Positions 1-7,556 of a stretch of DNA of 64,000 nt are shown one piece after another. The notes under the pieces are model-generated. The model saw nothing but the letters and a program-made list of their open reading frames with translations. It was not told the origin of the DNA and ran no database searches. The DNA comes from CADEDV01 sp964412375 (GTDB lineage Bacteria > Bacteroidota > Bacteroidia > Chitinophagales > Chitinophagaceae). The stretch's first letter is position 1; the number at the start of each line of letters is the position of its first letter. The stretch covers positions 32,936 through 96,935 of the forward strand of contig CAYPOD010000011.1 of NCBI GenBank assembly GCA_964412375.1, in the 5' to 3' direction. The position numbers and the translations under genes were made by a program.

Positions 1-532
1 TCACGCCACCATCAATTTCAATATGCACATTCAACCCTTTTTCATCAATCATCCTGCGCAATTGTTTTATTTTTTCCAGTGTGTAAGGAATGAACTTTTG
101 TCCGCCAAACCCCGGGTTTACACTCATCAGGCAAACAAGATCAATGTCATGCAACATATCATTTAGTTCAGCAACAGGTGTATGCGGGTTCAGCGCAACC
201 CCGGCTTTCATACCCAGTGATTTGATCTGCTGAACATTCCGGTGCAGGTGATGACAGGCTTCTATATGCACGGTGAGAATATCGGCTCCTGCATTTTTAA
301 ATTGCTCCGTATATTTTTCCGGCTCCAGTATCATCAGGTGCACATCACAAATTTTGCGGGTGGTTTTTCGGACAAACTCAATGATCATCGGGCCAAAGCT
401 GATATTGGGAACAAAGCGGCCATCCATTACATCGAGGTGAAACCAGTCGGCCTCACTTTCATTCACCATTTTACATTCAGCATCTAATTTCAGGAAATCG
501 GCAGCGAGCAGGGATGGGGCGATGATGGGCAT
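1..532 (-). CDS. rpe: Ribulose-phosphate 3-epimerase, 3' end outside window
   Basis: Interconverts ribulose 5-phosphate and xylulose 5-phosphate in the cytosolic pentose phosphate pathway. I read 177 codons leftward from ATG at 532-530; the frame is still open at base 1, so roughly the last 40 residues of a usual ~217-residue enzyme are missing. A TIM-barrel start (IAPSLLAAD) is followed by metal ligands His32 and Asp34 (HLDVMDG), His65 (DVHLM) and Asp174 (IDGG), and the MSVNPGFGGQ phosphate loop near residues 136-145. All catalytic landmarks within the visible part are intact. It lies upstream of nothing visible on its own strand, and the TPR lipoprotein gene precedes it on the same strand across an 88-bp spacer with repeats. 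Confidence 0.96.
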   Translation of the reverse strand, partial: MPIIAPSLLAADFLKLDAECKMVNESEADWFHLDVMDGRFVPNISFGPMIIEFVRKTTRKICDVHLMILEPEKYTEQFKNAGADILTVHIEACHHLHRNVQQIKSLGMKAGVALNPHTPVAELNDMLHDIDLVCLMSVNPGFGGQKFIPYTLEKIKQLRRMIDEKGLNVHIEIDGGV

Positions 533-554
533 TGAAATGGGTTTGCGGTGCAAG

Positions 555-624
555 ATAGTTGATATGTTGAAAAGTTGACCGGGTCACAGGGTTCTCCTTT
601 TCAACTTTCAAACTTGTCAACTAT
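555..624. repeat. Inverted pair of 8-nt-period repeat patches
   Basis: Bases 555-578 are three 8-nt units of the form NNNGTTGA. Bases 597-624 are a degenerate copy in the opposite orientation (units like TCAACTTT), so the two arms can pair. The right arm overlaps the stop codon of the TPR gene at 621-623. The same word recurs at 6176-6207 upstream of the homogentisate dioxygenase gene. This fills the rpe-TPR spacer. Confidence 0.6.
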
Positions 625-1628
625 TTACCTACCCGATCCGCAGCCTCTTTGGCTTCTGTAAATGACTTGTCCAACCCGTAGGCTCGCTGGTAATTCAATC
701 TGGCCTCTTCCTTAGCACCTAAAACTTCCTGGCTGCGCCCCATCCAGTAATAGGCATCGGCAAATTTGGGAGAAATGGACATGGCGAGATTGAAAACTTT
801 ATACGCTTCTTCAAACTTTTTCTGATCATAGAACACCCTGCCTTTTTCAATGTATGCATTCAAAAAGTAGTAATCATGCCTGATTGCTTCGTTGAACTGT
901 TCAATGGCTTTTGACTTGTCGCCGATATTCGAGAAATATATGCCTTTATAGTAATAAGGCTCCGCCTGTATGCCTTCTTTATCGGCCCTGGCCAGCGAAT
1001 CACACAAAGCGATCACTTTCGGGTTTTTATTTTCCGCATACTTAAAGGCAAGGTTGAAATTCAGTTCCGGATCATTAGGTACGAGATTGCGGGCTTTTTC
1101 CAGTAACTGAATGGCTTCGGGCAAATTGCCTTTTCTTTCCAGCAGGTCAGATTGGAAAATCATGACATCCGCCTGGTCTGGTTTAAGTTGCAGGATTTCA
1201 TTACAGATTTTTAAAGCTTCATCTGTGTTGCCCTGTGCATCATAGGCCCGGCCAAGGCTGATGCGGAGCAAAATGCTTTCCGGTAAATCTTCAAGGGCGT
1301 TTTTGAGAAAATAAACGGCGCTGTCGGGCTTTTTCTCTAACCAAAGGTTGCCAATGGCGTAGGCATAACGTTCATCTTTTTTCAGTGACCATGCCTTTCT
1401 GAAATCAGCTAATGCCGGCTCGGGAAAATTATTTGTATTTAGTAAAACGGCCCTCCGGAAAAATAATTCATCGTTTCCGGTTTCTTTGCGGATGCTGTCG
1501 CTGATGGCTGCATAGGGAGGCTGGTTAAGAATTTCATCGTAGGGAGAAACATCGCCACCATCTTTGCAACTGCTGGCAATGATGGCGCAGGCGAAGAAAA
1601 GACTTGTTATTTTTGCAAACCTGTTCAT
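621..1628 (-). CDS. TPR-repeat lipoprotein
   Basis: A 335-residue protein with a lipoprotein signal: a hydrophobic stretch (SLFFACAII) and lipobox ASSC with the lipidated cysteine at residue 21. From about residue 55 onward the sequence is built of ~34-residue TPR units with typical small/aromatic positions (for example LGRAYDAQGNTDEALKICNE and YYWMGRSQEVLGAKEEARL). It is probably a periplasm- or outer-membrane-anchored scaffold for protein-protein contacts; no enzymatic residues are visible and the partner is unknown. It diverges from the TolB-like gene (start codons 99 bp apart) and is followed by rpe on the same strand. Its promoter lies so close to the ATG that the mRNA may be leaderless. 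Confidence 0.85.
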   Translation of the reverse strand: MNRFAKITSLFFACAIIASSCKDGGDVSPYDEILNQPPYAAISDSIRKETGNDELFFRRAVLLNTNNFPEPALADFRKAWSLKKDERYAYAIGNLWLEKKPDSAVYFLKNALEDLPESILLRISLGRAYDAQGNTDEALKICNEILQLKPDQADVMIFQSDLLERKGNLPEAIQLLEKARNLVPNDPELNFNLAFKYAENKNPKVIALCDSLARADKEGIQAEPYYYKGIYFSNIGDKSKAIEQFNEAIRHDYYFLNAYIEKGRVFYDQKKFEEAYKVFNLAMSISPKFADAYYWMGRSQEVLGAKEEARLNYQRAYGLDKSFTEAKEAADRVGK

Positions 1629-1632
1629 TTGT

Positions 1633-1667
1633 CAAAACTATATGTTTTAGGGCAGAGGTATGACAAA
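1633..1667 (-). promoter_or_regulatory. Bacteroidota promoter for the TPR gene, leaderless geometry
   Basis: On the minus strand TAGTTTTG (1640-1633) matches the -7 consensus TAnnTTTG, and TTTG (1667-1664) lies 23 nt upstream as a -33 element. Only four bases separate the final G from the ATG, so initiation near the usual +1 distance would give a leaderless or almost leaderless transcript. Confidence 0.5.
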
Positions 1668-1696
1668 CTGCTGACAAAGCAGGTTGCCCGAAAAAT

Positions 1697-1704
1697 TACC
1701 TTTG
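1697..1704 (+). promoter_or_regulatory. -7 element upstream of the TolB-like gene
   Basis: TACCTTTG matches the Bacteroidota -7 consensus and lies 23 bases before the chosen ATG at 1728. No clear -33 TTTG is seen at the expected distance. Confidence 0.4.
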
Positions 1705-1727
1705 CCGGCACATTGAAACGTAGAAAT

Positions 1728-2828
1728 ATGAAAAAACTTATATTCTTACCTGTTGCACTTGTATTAATATTTTCGGCGTGCAACAATTCATCACAGATCG
1801 CACAAACCATTGCACCCGCTACCGATACACTGCGTTATCCGGAAGAAACGCATTTTAAGAATTTGCAGCAACTCACATTTGGCGGCGACAATGCCGAAGC
1901 CTACTGGAGCTATGATGGAAAATGGCTGGTGTTTCAGCGGACGAATGTAAAAGAAGGAGTGAACTGTGACCAGATATTTGTAGGAAAAGTGCCAACAAAA
2001 CCGGGTGAAAAATTTACTTATAAAATGGTAAGCACCGGCAAAGGCAGAACCACCTGTGCTTATTTCACGAAAGACAACAAGCATATCATTTATGCATCTA
2101 CCCATTTGGGAAGTGCAGATTGCCCTCCGGTGCCAGACAGGGCCAAGTATGGCAACAAATATATCTGGCCGTTGTACAGCAGTTATGATATTTTCATGGC
2201 CGATCTCAATGGCAAGATCGTGAAGCAGCTCACTAATTCTCCTCATTATGATGCAGAAGCGACTTTGTCGCCGGATGGAAAGAAAATGATCTATACCAGC
2301 ACCAAGGATGGAGATATAGAGTTATACATCATGGACCTGGAAAGCGGTGCAGAAAAAAGGATCACCCATACATTGGGTTATGACGGTGGCGCCTGGTTTA
2401 GCCCCGATGGCACAAAACTGATCTGGAGAGCATCAAGACCTAAGACAGATGCGGAAATCAAAGAATACAAAGACCTGCTGGCTGAAAACCTCGTGGCGCC
2501 AACAAATATGGAAGTGTGGGTGGCCAATGCCGATGGCAGCAATGCAAGACAGGTAACAAATTACGGACAGGCCAACTGGGCACCCACTTATATGCCCGAC
2601 AGCAAACGCATCATCTTTGCTTCCAACCATGAATATAAAAGAGGGTTTCCTTTCAATATGTATACCATCAATGAGGACGGAACCAACTTGCAGAAAATAA
2701 GCCGTGATTCAGGCTTTGATGCCTTCCCGATGTTTTCTCCTGATGGTAAAAAGCTGGTTTTCTCTAGTAACCGTAACAATGGCGGCACACGAGATACAAA
2801 TGTGTTCATAGCAGATTGGATGGAGTAA
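1728..2828 (+). CDS. TolB-like beta-propeller lipoprotein (PD40 repeats)
   Basis: A 366-residue protein starting MKKLIFLPV; an upstream in-frame ATG at 1629 would add 33 residues and bury the signal peptide, so it was not used. The lipobox FSAC puts the lipidated Cys at residue 18. At least five PD40/WD40-like blades are visible, each with an SPDGKK-type turn: AYWSYDGKW, ATLSPDGKKMIY, AWFSPDGTKLIW, PTYMPDSKRIIF and FPMFSPDGKKLVF. The fold resembles the TolB C-terminal propeller, but there is no TolB N-terminal domain and no Tol-Pal genes nearby. It is likely an envelope-anchored binding protein. Many such lipoproteins occur in Bacteroidota, so a specific role cannot be given. Confidence 0.85.
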   Translation: MKKLIFLPVALVLIFSACNNSSQIAQTIAPATDTLRYPEETHFKNLQQLTFGGDNAEAYWSYDGKWLVFQRTNVKEGVNCDQIFVGKVPTKPGEKFTYKMVSTGKGRTTCAYFTKDNKHIIYASTHLGSADCPPVPDRAKYGNKYIWPLYSSYDIFMADLNGKIVKQLTNSPHYDAEATLSPDGKKMIYTSTKDGDIELYIMDLESGAEKRITHTLGYDGGAWFSPDGTKLIWRASRPKTDAEIKEYKDLLAENLVAPTNMEVWVANADGSNARQVTNYGQANWAPTYMPDSKRIIFASNHEYKRGFPFNMYTINEDGTNLQKISRDSGFDAFPMFSPDGKKLVFSSNRNNGGTRDTNVFIADWME

Positions 2829-2917
2829 GAAAAAATACGATTGCTACAATCCCCGGAACCTGTTATTTTGGAACAGAATTTGGGAATCCTTAGCCAGTTG
2901 CCAAACGTATTTACAAT

Positions 2918-3673
2918 ATGAAAACAATCCCCTGGTTATTTATACTGTTTTTTTTATTTGCCGGTTGCAGCAAAACCAGCACCACGTATGTTAATAACCC
3001 GGATGCACCCGATCATCTGCATAACCGCCAGGTGGGGGCCTCTGCCAATGAGTTGCTATCCGCAGCAAAATACACATCACTGAAAATAGAAGTTCAGTAC
3101 ATGCAGGGATACCAGCCTGATGCAGCTGCATTAACACATCTGCAGAATATGCTTGCCGGCATCCTCAACAAACCTGCCGGCATTACTATTATCACCAAAC
3201 AGATAGCGGCTTCTTCAAACCCGGCACTTACGCTTGATAATATTATCAGTATTGAAAGAAATAACCGTACAGCTTTTACCAGCGGAAATGAACTGGCTGT
3301 TTACATTTTGTACACCAATGGCAGTTATACTGACGCCAATGTACTCGGGATCGCTTATAAGAATACTTCTGCTGTTCTGTTTGGCAAAAAGATACATGAT
3401 AATTCCGGGGGACTAGGCCAACCAAGCCGGACAAAACTGGTGGCTACTGTAGCCGAACATGAACTGGGTCACCTGATGGGCCTGGTGGATATTGGGTCAC
3501 CGATGCAAACCAATCATAAGGATGTGACGCATGGCAGCCATTGCAACAATACAAGTTGTCTTATGTATTATGCATCGGAAACGAGCGACATATTCGGTTT
3601 TCTTGTTACCGGGAACATCCCGATATTGGATGCAGCCTGCAGGGAAGATCTCCGTGCCAACGGGGGACAGTAA
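2918..3673 (+). CDS. Lipoprotein zinc metalloprotease (metzincin-like)
   Basis: A 251-residue lipoprotein (signal MKTIPWLFILFFLFAGC, lipidated Cys17). The zinc site is HELGHLMGLVD at residues 181-191, a HExxHxxGxxD/H motif in which Asp191 may be the third ligand. Further on, His208-Cys209 and Cys214-x-Met216 form HC-x4-C-x-M, the pattern that in archaemetzincins directly follows HExxHxxG; here it is displaced by about 17 residues. The Met216 region (CLMYY) would serve as the Met-turn. Bacteroidota proteins annotated as 'membrane metalloprotease' have this form. It probably acts at the cell surface or in the periplasm; the substrate is unknown. It stands alone between a TolB-like gene and a membrane protein gene. 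Confidence 0.8.
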   Translation: MKTIPWLFILFFLFAGCSKTSTTYVNNPDAPDHLHNRQVGASANELLSAAKYTSLKIEVQYMQGYQPDAAALTHLQNMLAGILNKPAGITIITKQIAASSNPALTLDNIISIERNNRTAFTSGNELAVYILYTNGSYTDANVLGIAYKNTSAVLFGKKIHDNSGGLGQPSRTKLVATVAEHELGHLMGLVDIGSPMQTNHKDVTHGSHCNNTSCLMYYASETSDIFGFLVTGNIPILDAACREDLRANGGQ

Positions 3674-3718
3674 CTCATATCAGCTTTCTTTTTGGGGTAC
3701 TGATGCTGGAATATCAGA

Positions 3719-3750
3719 TTTGATGTTGCCGCCCGGCTGTTGTAGTTTTG
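3719..3750 (+). promoter_or_regulatory. Consensus Bacteroidota promoter
   Basis: TTTG at 3719-3722 and TAGTTTTG at 3743-3750 are separated by 20 nt, an essentially ideal -33/-7 pair, with a ~20-base leader to the ATG at 3770. Confidence 0.6.
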
Positions 3751-3769
3751 AACACCTAAATCAATTGCT

Positions 3770-4237
3770 ATGTACAACGGTCTGCTTCATTTGCATAATC
3801 TCCTTCGCTGGGCTATTCTCATCTTATTGATCGTGGCAATTGTCCGCCATCTTTCCGGCATGAGCAAAAAACAAGCAGTTGATGCCCGTGATCAGCGGAT
3901 TGATCTGTTCCTGATGATAGCGGCACATATCACCCTCGTGGTGGGTTTCTACCAGTGGCTTGCCGGGCCTTTAGGTCTTAAGCAGATTCAAAATACCGGG
4001 ATAGGTGAAGTGATGAAAAATAGCGCAGTCAGGTTTTGGGCCATAGAACATATGATGGGTATGCTGATTGCAATCGTACTGATCACCATCGGCAGGGGAG
4101 CCGTAAAAAGAGCCACTGACTGGACAGCTCATAAAAAAGCATTCTGGTTTTTCCTTGTGGCGCTATTGATCATATTGGTATCTATCCCATGGCCTTTCCG
4201 TGAGGGTATTGGCCGGCCCTGGTTCCCGGGAATGTAA
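3770..4237 (+). CDS. Four-helix membrane protein, cytochrome b-like
   Basis: A 155-residue integral membrane protein with four predicted helices at about residues 11-27, 44-62, 88-108 and 123-141. Histidines His9, His53 and His94 lie in or beside helices and could ligate heme, which fits the 'cytochrome b' label that Bacteroidota relatives sometimes carry, but no defined cytochrome motif is present and this is inference. A short cytosolic loop rich in charged residues (KKQAVDARDQR) follows helix 1. It has its own promoter and ends 19 bases before the convergent aminotransferase gene. Confidence 0.75.
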   Translation: MYNGLLHLHNLLRWAILILLIVAIVRHLSGMSKKQAVDARDQRIDLFLMIAAHITLVVGFYQWLAGPLGLKQIQNTGIGEVMKNSAVRFWAIEHMMGMLIAIVLITIGRGAVKRATDWTAHKKAFWFFLVALLIILVSIPWPFREGIGRPWFPGM

Positions 4238-4256
4238 AAAATAGATAATCTCATTT

Positions 4257-5354
4257 TTAACCAATCAGCGCTGCTGCCACCTGCTGCATTTCTTCCACTG
4301 TGCCCACACTCAACCGCAGCCATTTGGTTCCCTGTTCAAAGGTCCTGGCGCCAATGATATTTTTTGATTCCAGGATGGAAGGAACATATTTGCCAAACGT
4401 AGAAGAATCAAAATAAACAAAGCTGGTATGTGAAGGAATATATTTCATGCCGGCTTTGTTCAATGCAGCATACAAAACTTCACGGGCCTTTTCATTTTCT
4501 TTTTTACAATAACTGATAAAGGCTTTATCATTCAATGAAGCCATAGCACCGGCTAAAGCGACTGCGCTGGCGCCGGCATTGGCCCAGGGTTGCAATTCGT
4601 TTAAATGCCGTATCGTTTGCGGATGCGCCAGTGCATAACCCACCCTGGCGCCTGCCATGCCATATATCTTGGAAAAAGTTTTGGCGATAACAAGATTGGG
4701 ATAATCATTCACCAGTTTCGCCATGGATGGTTCATTGCTGAATTCCGTATAGGCCTCATCCAATAACACAATCGTCTTCGGAGCCACCTCTTTAATAAAT
4801 GTTTCCAAATCACCGGCAGGTATTATGGTGCCGGTAGGGTTGCCGGGATTGCAGAGGTAAACCATTTTGGTGTCTGCAGTTATGGCTTCTTTCATCCGCT
4901 GCAGGTCGGTTTCTTTCTTTGCCGTAAGCGGTACCAATTTTATATCTAACCCGCATCGTTTTGCAGCAGGCATCCATAACCGAAAAGTAGGATCAGGCGC
5001 CACGGCATTTCCTTTTTGCAATGCCGCCCAGGTGGAAACAACACCCAGGAGTTCAGACGAACCGGCGCCGATGGCAATATGTTCTTTTGTGTGACCTGTA
5101 AGGGCGGCGATCTTCTCCCTCAATTGGGTGGTCACATCCCAGGGATAGCGGTTCGAAGTGCTTACGGCATCCATCATGGCTTTGCGGGCCATGCTGCAGG
5201 GGCCATGCGGGTTTTCATTTGAACTTAACTTGATGATGCCCGAAATATTTTTTTGAGAAATGTTTTTGAAAGCCTCCCGGGCAAACAAATCACGGCTTAA
5301 GCTAAAGGCGCCAATAGCCATTGCCGTATGTTTCAGCAGCTCACGACGTTGCAT
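4257..5354 (-). CDS. Class I/II aminotransferase (HisC-like) with Tat-type leader
   Basis: A 365-residue fold-type I PLP enzyme resembling histidinol-phosphate aminotransferase. Visible landmarks are NPGNPTGT (residues 169-176), LDEAY with the PLP-contacting Asp199, and the Schiff-base lysine Lys229 in TFSKIYGMAGARVGY. The N-terminus MQRRELLKHTAMAIGAFSLS is a twin-arginine-type signal (Arg3-Arg4, then a hydrophobic stretch), so the folded holoenzyme may be exported; cytosolic HisC enzymes lack this. It is not in a his operon. Reaction: transamination of an unknown amino acid or amino-phosphate substrate. The start is supported by the Tat motif directly after Met1. Confidence 0.85.
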   Translation of the reverse strand: MQRRELLKHTAMAIGAFSLSRDLFAREAFKNISQKNISGIIKLSSNENPHGPCSMARKAMMDAVSTSNRYPWDVTTQLREKIAALTGHTKEHIAIGAGSSELLGVVSTWAALQKGNAVAPDPTFRLWMPAAKRCGLDIKLVPLTAKKETDLQRMKEAITADTKMVYLCNPGNPTGTIIPAGDLETFIKEVAPKTIVLLDEAYTEFSNEPSMAKLVNDYPNLVIAKTFSKIYGMAGARVGYALAHPQTIRHLNELQPWANAGASAVALAGAMASLNDKAFISYCKKENEKAREVLYAALNKAGMKYIPSHTSFVYFDSSTFGKYVPSILESKNIIGARTFEQGTKWLRLSVGTVEEMQQVAAALIG

Positions 5355-5488
5355 AAAAATAAATTTGATTGAAAGTTACGATAAAAGCAAAGTTTCTGGG
5401 AAAACTGTTTAGCAAGAGGTCGGTTTCGTATTGTCTTTTGCTGATTGACAACTGCAACCTCAATACCAATAAACAAATAACCCAATTC

Positions 5489-5986
5489 CTAACTCCCTCT
5501 TTTCCCTAATTCAATGACCTCACAATCCTTCATCTCTTTGCCATCAATTACAAACCGGATCAGTGTTCTCACTTTATGCCAGCCCTGCCTGCCTGCAGCC
5601 CCGGGATTCATATGAAGGCAATTTAGCTTATCATCATACATAATTTTCAAAATATGCGAATGGCCGCTGATAAATAGTTGAGGTTTATGCAGCAACAATT
5701 CTTTTCTTGTTTCGGGATTATAGCGGGGAGGCGAGCCGCCGATATGCCGTAGCAGAACTTTCACTTCTTCGCACATAAACACAATTTGTTCCGGAAATAC
5801 ACTTCGAATACCAATATCATCAATATTGCCATACACTCCTTTCAATCTCTTTTCCTCCTTTAATCTCTTAGCGACTCCTTCTCCAAAATCCCCCGCATGC
5901 CATATTTCATCGCAATTGTCAAAATGATTAAAAACCGCTTCATCCAGCCAGCCATGAGTGTCTGATATTAATCCGATCCGTGTCAA
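5489..5986 (-). CDS. YfcE/MJ0936-type metallophosphoesterase
   Basis: A 165-residue single-domain calcineurin-like phosphoesterase. The metal-binding motifs appear in order: SDTHG (Asp9, His11), HAGDFG, GNIDD, RHIGGSP and SGHSH. Family members hydrolyse phosphodiesters or small phosphomonoesters with two divalent metals in the cytosol; the natural substrate is unknown. The start codon sits 16 bases after a TTTG, and no partner gene is adjacent. Confidence 0.88.
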   Translation of the reverse strand: MTRIGLISDTHGWLDEAVFNHFDNCDEIWHAGDFGEGVAKRLKEEKRLKGVYGNIDDIGIRSVFPEQIVFMCEEVKVLLRHIGGSPPRYNPETRKELLLHKPQLFISGHSHILKIMYDDKLNCLHMNPGAAGRQGWHKVRTLIRFVIDGKEMKDCEVIELGKRGS

Positions 5987-6011
5987 AAGGGTGTTGTAAA
6001 TTTGAACGGCA

Positions 6012-6046
6012 ATCTAAAATCAAAAATCTGAAATCAAAAATCAGGT
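6012..6046. repeat. 7-nt-period repeat patch (word ATCNAAA)
   Basis: Five consecutive 7-nt units begin at 6012, 6019, 6026, 6033 and 6040; all start ATC and most end AAA or GAA. It lies between the phosphoesterase and the homogentisate dioxygenase gene and has no coding potential. Confidence 0.6.
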
Positions 6047-6175
6047 TATGCCTTTCCACAGAAATTTCACATACTACATTGACAAAAGGAAATGGAAATA
6101 CTATTTCCTCATGGTCTCTCTCGAATTAGGACAATAACAAAAAGTAATGCTGCCCAGGCCCGAAGCATGCCTTCA

Positions 6176-6207
6176 TCAACTAATTAACTTATCAACTTTT
6201 CAACTTA
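6176..6207. repeat. 8-nt-period repeat patch (word TCAACTNN)
   Basis: Four consecutive 8-nt units start at 6176, 6184, 6192 and 6200; three begin TCAACT and one TTAACT. The patch ends five bases before the ATG of the downstream gene, so it covers the ribosome-binding region. The same word in inverted arms occurs at 555-624. Confidence 0.65.
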
Positions 6208-6212
6208 ATAAC

Positions 6213-7370
6213 ATGCCTCATTATTATAAACTCGGAAATATTCCGCACAAACGCCACACACAGTTCCGCAAACCGGACGGAACCCTCTATAGCGAGCAAT
6301 TATTTTCTACCGAGGGCTTCAGTGATGATTATTCACTGCTCTATCATTGCCATCCGCCTACACAGATCATCAAAACAGAACCACAGGTAGATGTGAGTCC
6401 GCAGGTGGCCGAAGAAAAAATGCTGAAGCACCGCAGCTTTGAAGGATTTCATGTCAAACCCATCGCTGACTATTTACAAAGCCGAATACCGGTGCTGGTA
6501 AATAATGATTGCCACATTGTGCTGGCAGCGCCACAGCAAAGTATGAAAGACTACTATTACAAAAACACTGATGCCGATGAGATGATCTTTGTGCATGAGG
6601 GCACAGGCACGGTGCATACGCAATACGGCAAACTGCCTTTTGGCTATGGTGATTATATCGTGTTACCAAGGGGAACAATCTATCAAATAGAGTTTAACGA
6701 TGATAAGAATCGCCTGTTCATTGTTGAATCATTCACGCCGCTTCGGTTTCCTAAACGCTATATGAGCCGTTTCGGGCAACTGATGGAACATTCACCATAT
6801 TGTGAAAGGGATATCCGCCCCCCGCAGGAACTGGAAACCTTTGATGAGAAAGGTGATTTCCTGATCAAAGCCAAAAAAAGGGGAGTACTCTATGGCCTGC
6901 ACTATGGCACACACCCCTTTGATGTTATTGGCTGGGATGGCTGTTGCTATCCTTATATTTTCTCTATTCATGATTTTGAACCGATCACAGGCAGAGTGCA
7001 TCAGCCGCCACCGGTGCACCAGACTTTTGAGACCAATGCTTTTGTGGTTTGCTCTTTTGTGCCCCGGTTGTTTGATTATCATCCCAATGCCATTCCGGCG
7101 CCGTACAACCACAGCAATATTGACAGCGATGAAGTGATCTATTATGTGGATGGCGATTTCATGAGCCGCAAGAATGTGACAAGGGGAATGATCACCCTGC
7201 ATCCTGCGGGTATTCCGCATGGCCCGCATCCCGGCGCTGTAGAAAAAAGCATCGGCGCCAAAGAAACAAAAGAACTGGCGGTGATGGTGGACACTTTCCG
7301 TCCGTTGATGCTGACCAAACAGGCATTGGAGATCGAGAATCCCAACTATGTGATGAGTTGGGCAGAGTGA
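6213..7370 (+). CDS. hmgA: Homogentisate 1,2-dioxygenase
   Basis: Opens the aromatic ring of homogentisate to maleylacetoacetate in tyrosine/phenylalanine catabolism, a cytosolic non-heme iron reaction. The start at 6213 (MPHYYKLGNIPHKRHTQFR) matches the family N-terminus; an in-frame ATG at 6147 would add 22 residues encoded partly by a repeat patch and was rejected. The protein is 385 residues, the usual size in Bacteroidota. Cupin-type His/Glu clusters are visible: YGLHYGTHPFD, and the C-terminal HPAGIPHGPHPGA with iron-ligand histidines. No fumarylacetoacetase or HPPD gene is in the window. A terminator follows at 7453. Confidence 0.92.
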   Translation: MPHYYKLGNIPHKRHTQFRKPDGTLYSEQLFSTEGFSDDYSLLYHCHPPTQIIKTEPQVDVSPQVAEEKMLKHRSFEGFHVKPIADYLQSRIPVLVNNDCHIVLAAPQQSMKDYYYKNTDADEMIFVHEGTGTVHTQYGKLPFGYGDYIVLPRGTIYQIEFNDDKNRLFIVESFTPLRFPKRYMSRFGQLMEHSPYCERDIRPPQELETFDEKGDFLIKAKKRGVLYGLHYGTHPFDVIGWDGCCYPYIFSIHDFEPITGRVHQPPPVHQTFETNAFVVCSFVPRLFDYHPNAIPAPYNHSNIDSDEVIYYVDGDFMSRKNVTRGMITLHPAGIPHGPHPGAVEKSIGAKETKELAVMVDTFRPLMLTKQALEIENPNYVMSWAE

Positions 7371-7387
7371 TGTTATCATCCTGCCTG

Positions 7388-7401
7388 CCCGCCGTGGCGG
7401 G
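7388..7401. repeat. GC-rich palindrome (REP-like)
   Basis: CCCGCC-GT-GGCGGG is a perfect 6-bp inverted repeat within a GC-rich stretch (about 7380-7425) that stands out from its surroundings. A related GGATGGGCGG follows at 7412. It may be a dispersed intergenic palindrome; only one copy is present in this window. Confidence 0.45.
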
Positions 7402-7452
7402 AGTGAAACGAAGGATGGGCGGATTAGCAAAGTCATTTTTCCCCTGGGGTTT

Positions 7453-7482
7453 GAAAGGCCTTTTGATGGCCTTTCTTTTTTA
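7453..7482 (+). terminator. Rho-independent terminator after hmgA
   Basis: GAAAGGCC and GGCCTTTC form an 8-bp perfect stem with a 7-nt loop, followed by TTTTTTAT. It ends the hmgA transcript. Confidence 0.85.
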
Positions 7483-7556
7483 TTGCAAAAGTCTCCCGTT
7501 GGCCATTTCCCCGCTTTTAAATAGCTTCCCGTTTATTTACCGCAAATTCATCGGCT

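Noticed and set aside
4257..5354. Histidine biosynthesis gene hisC
   Set aside because: No his genes are adjacent and the Tat-type leader argues against the cytosolic biosynthetic enzyme.
6048..6137. A 29-codon micro-ORF (MPFHRNFTYY...) between the phosphoesterase and hmgA
   Set aside because: Starts immediately after a repeat patch, is short enough to occur by chance and resembles no known small protein.
6792..7436. A 214-codon minus-strand frame across the hmgA 3' half
   Set aside because: Shadow of hmgA; no family resemblance and no upstream signals.
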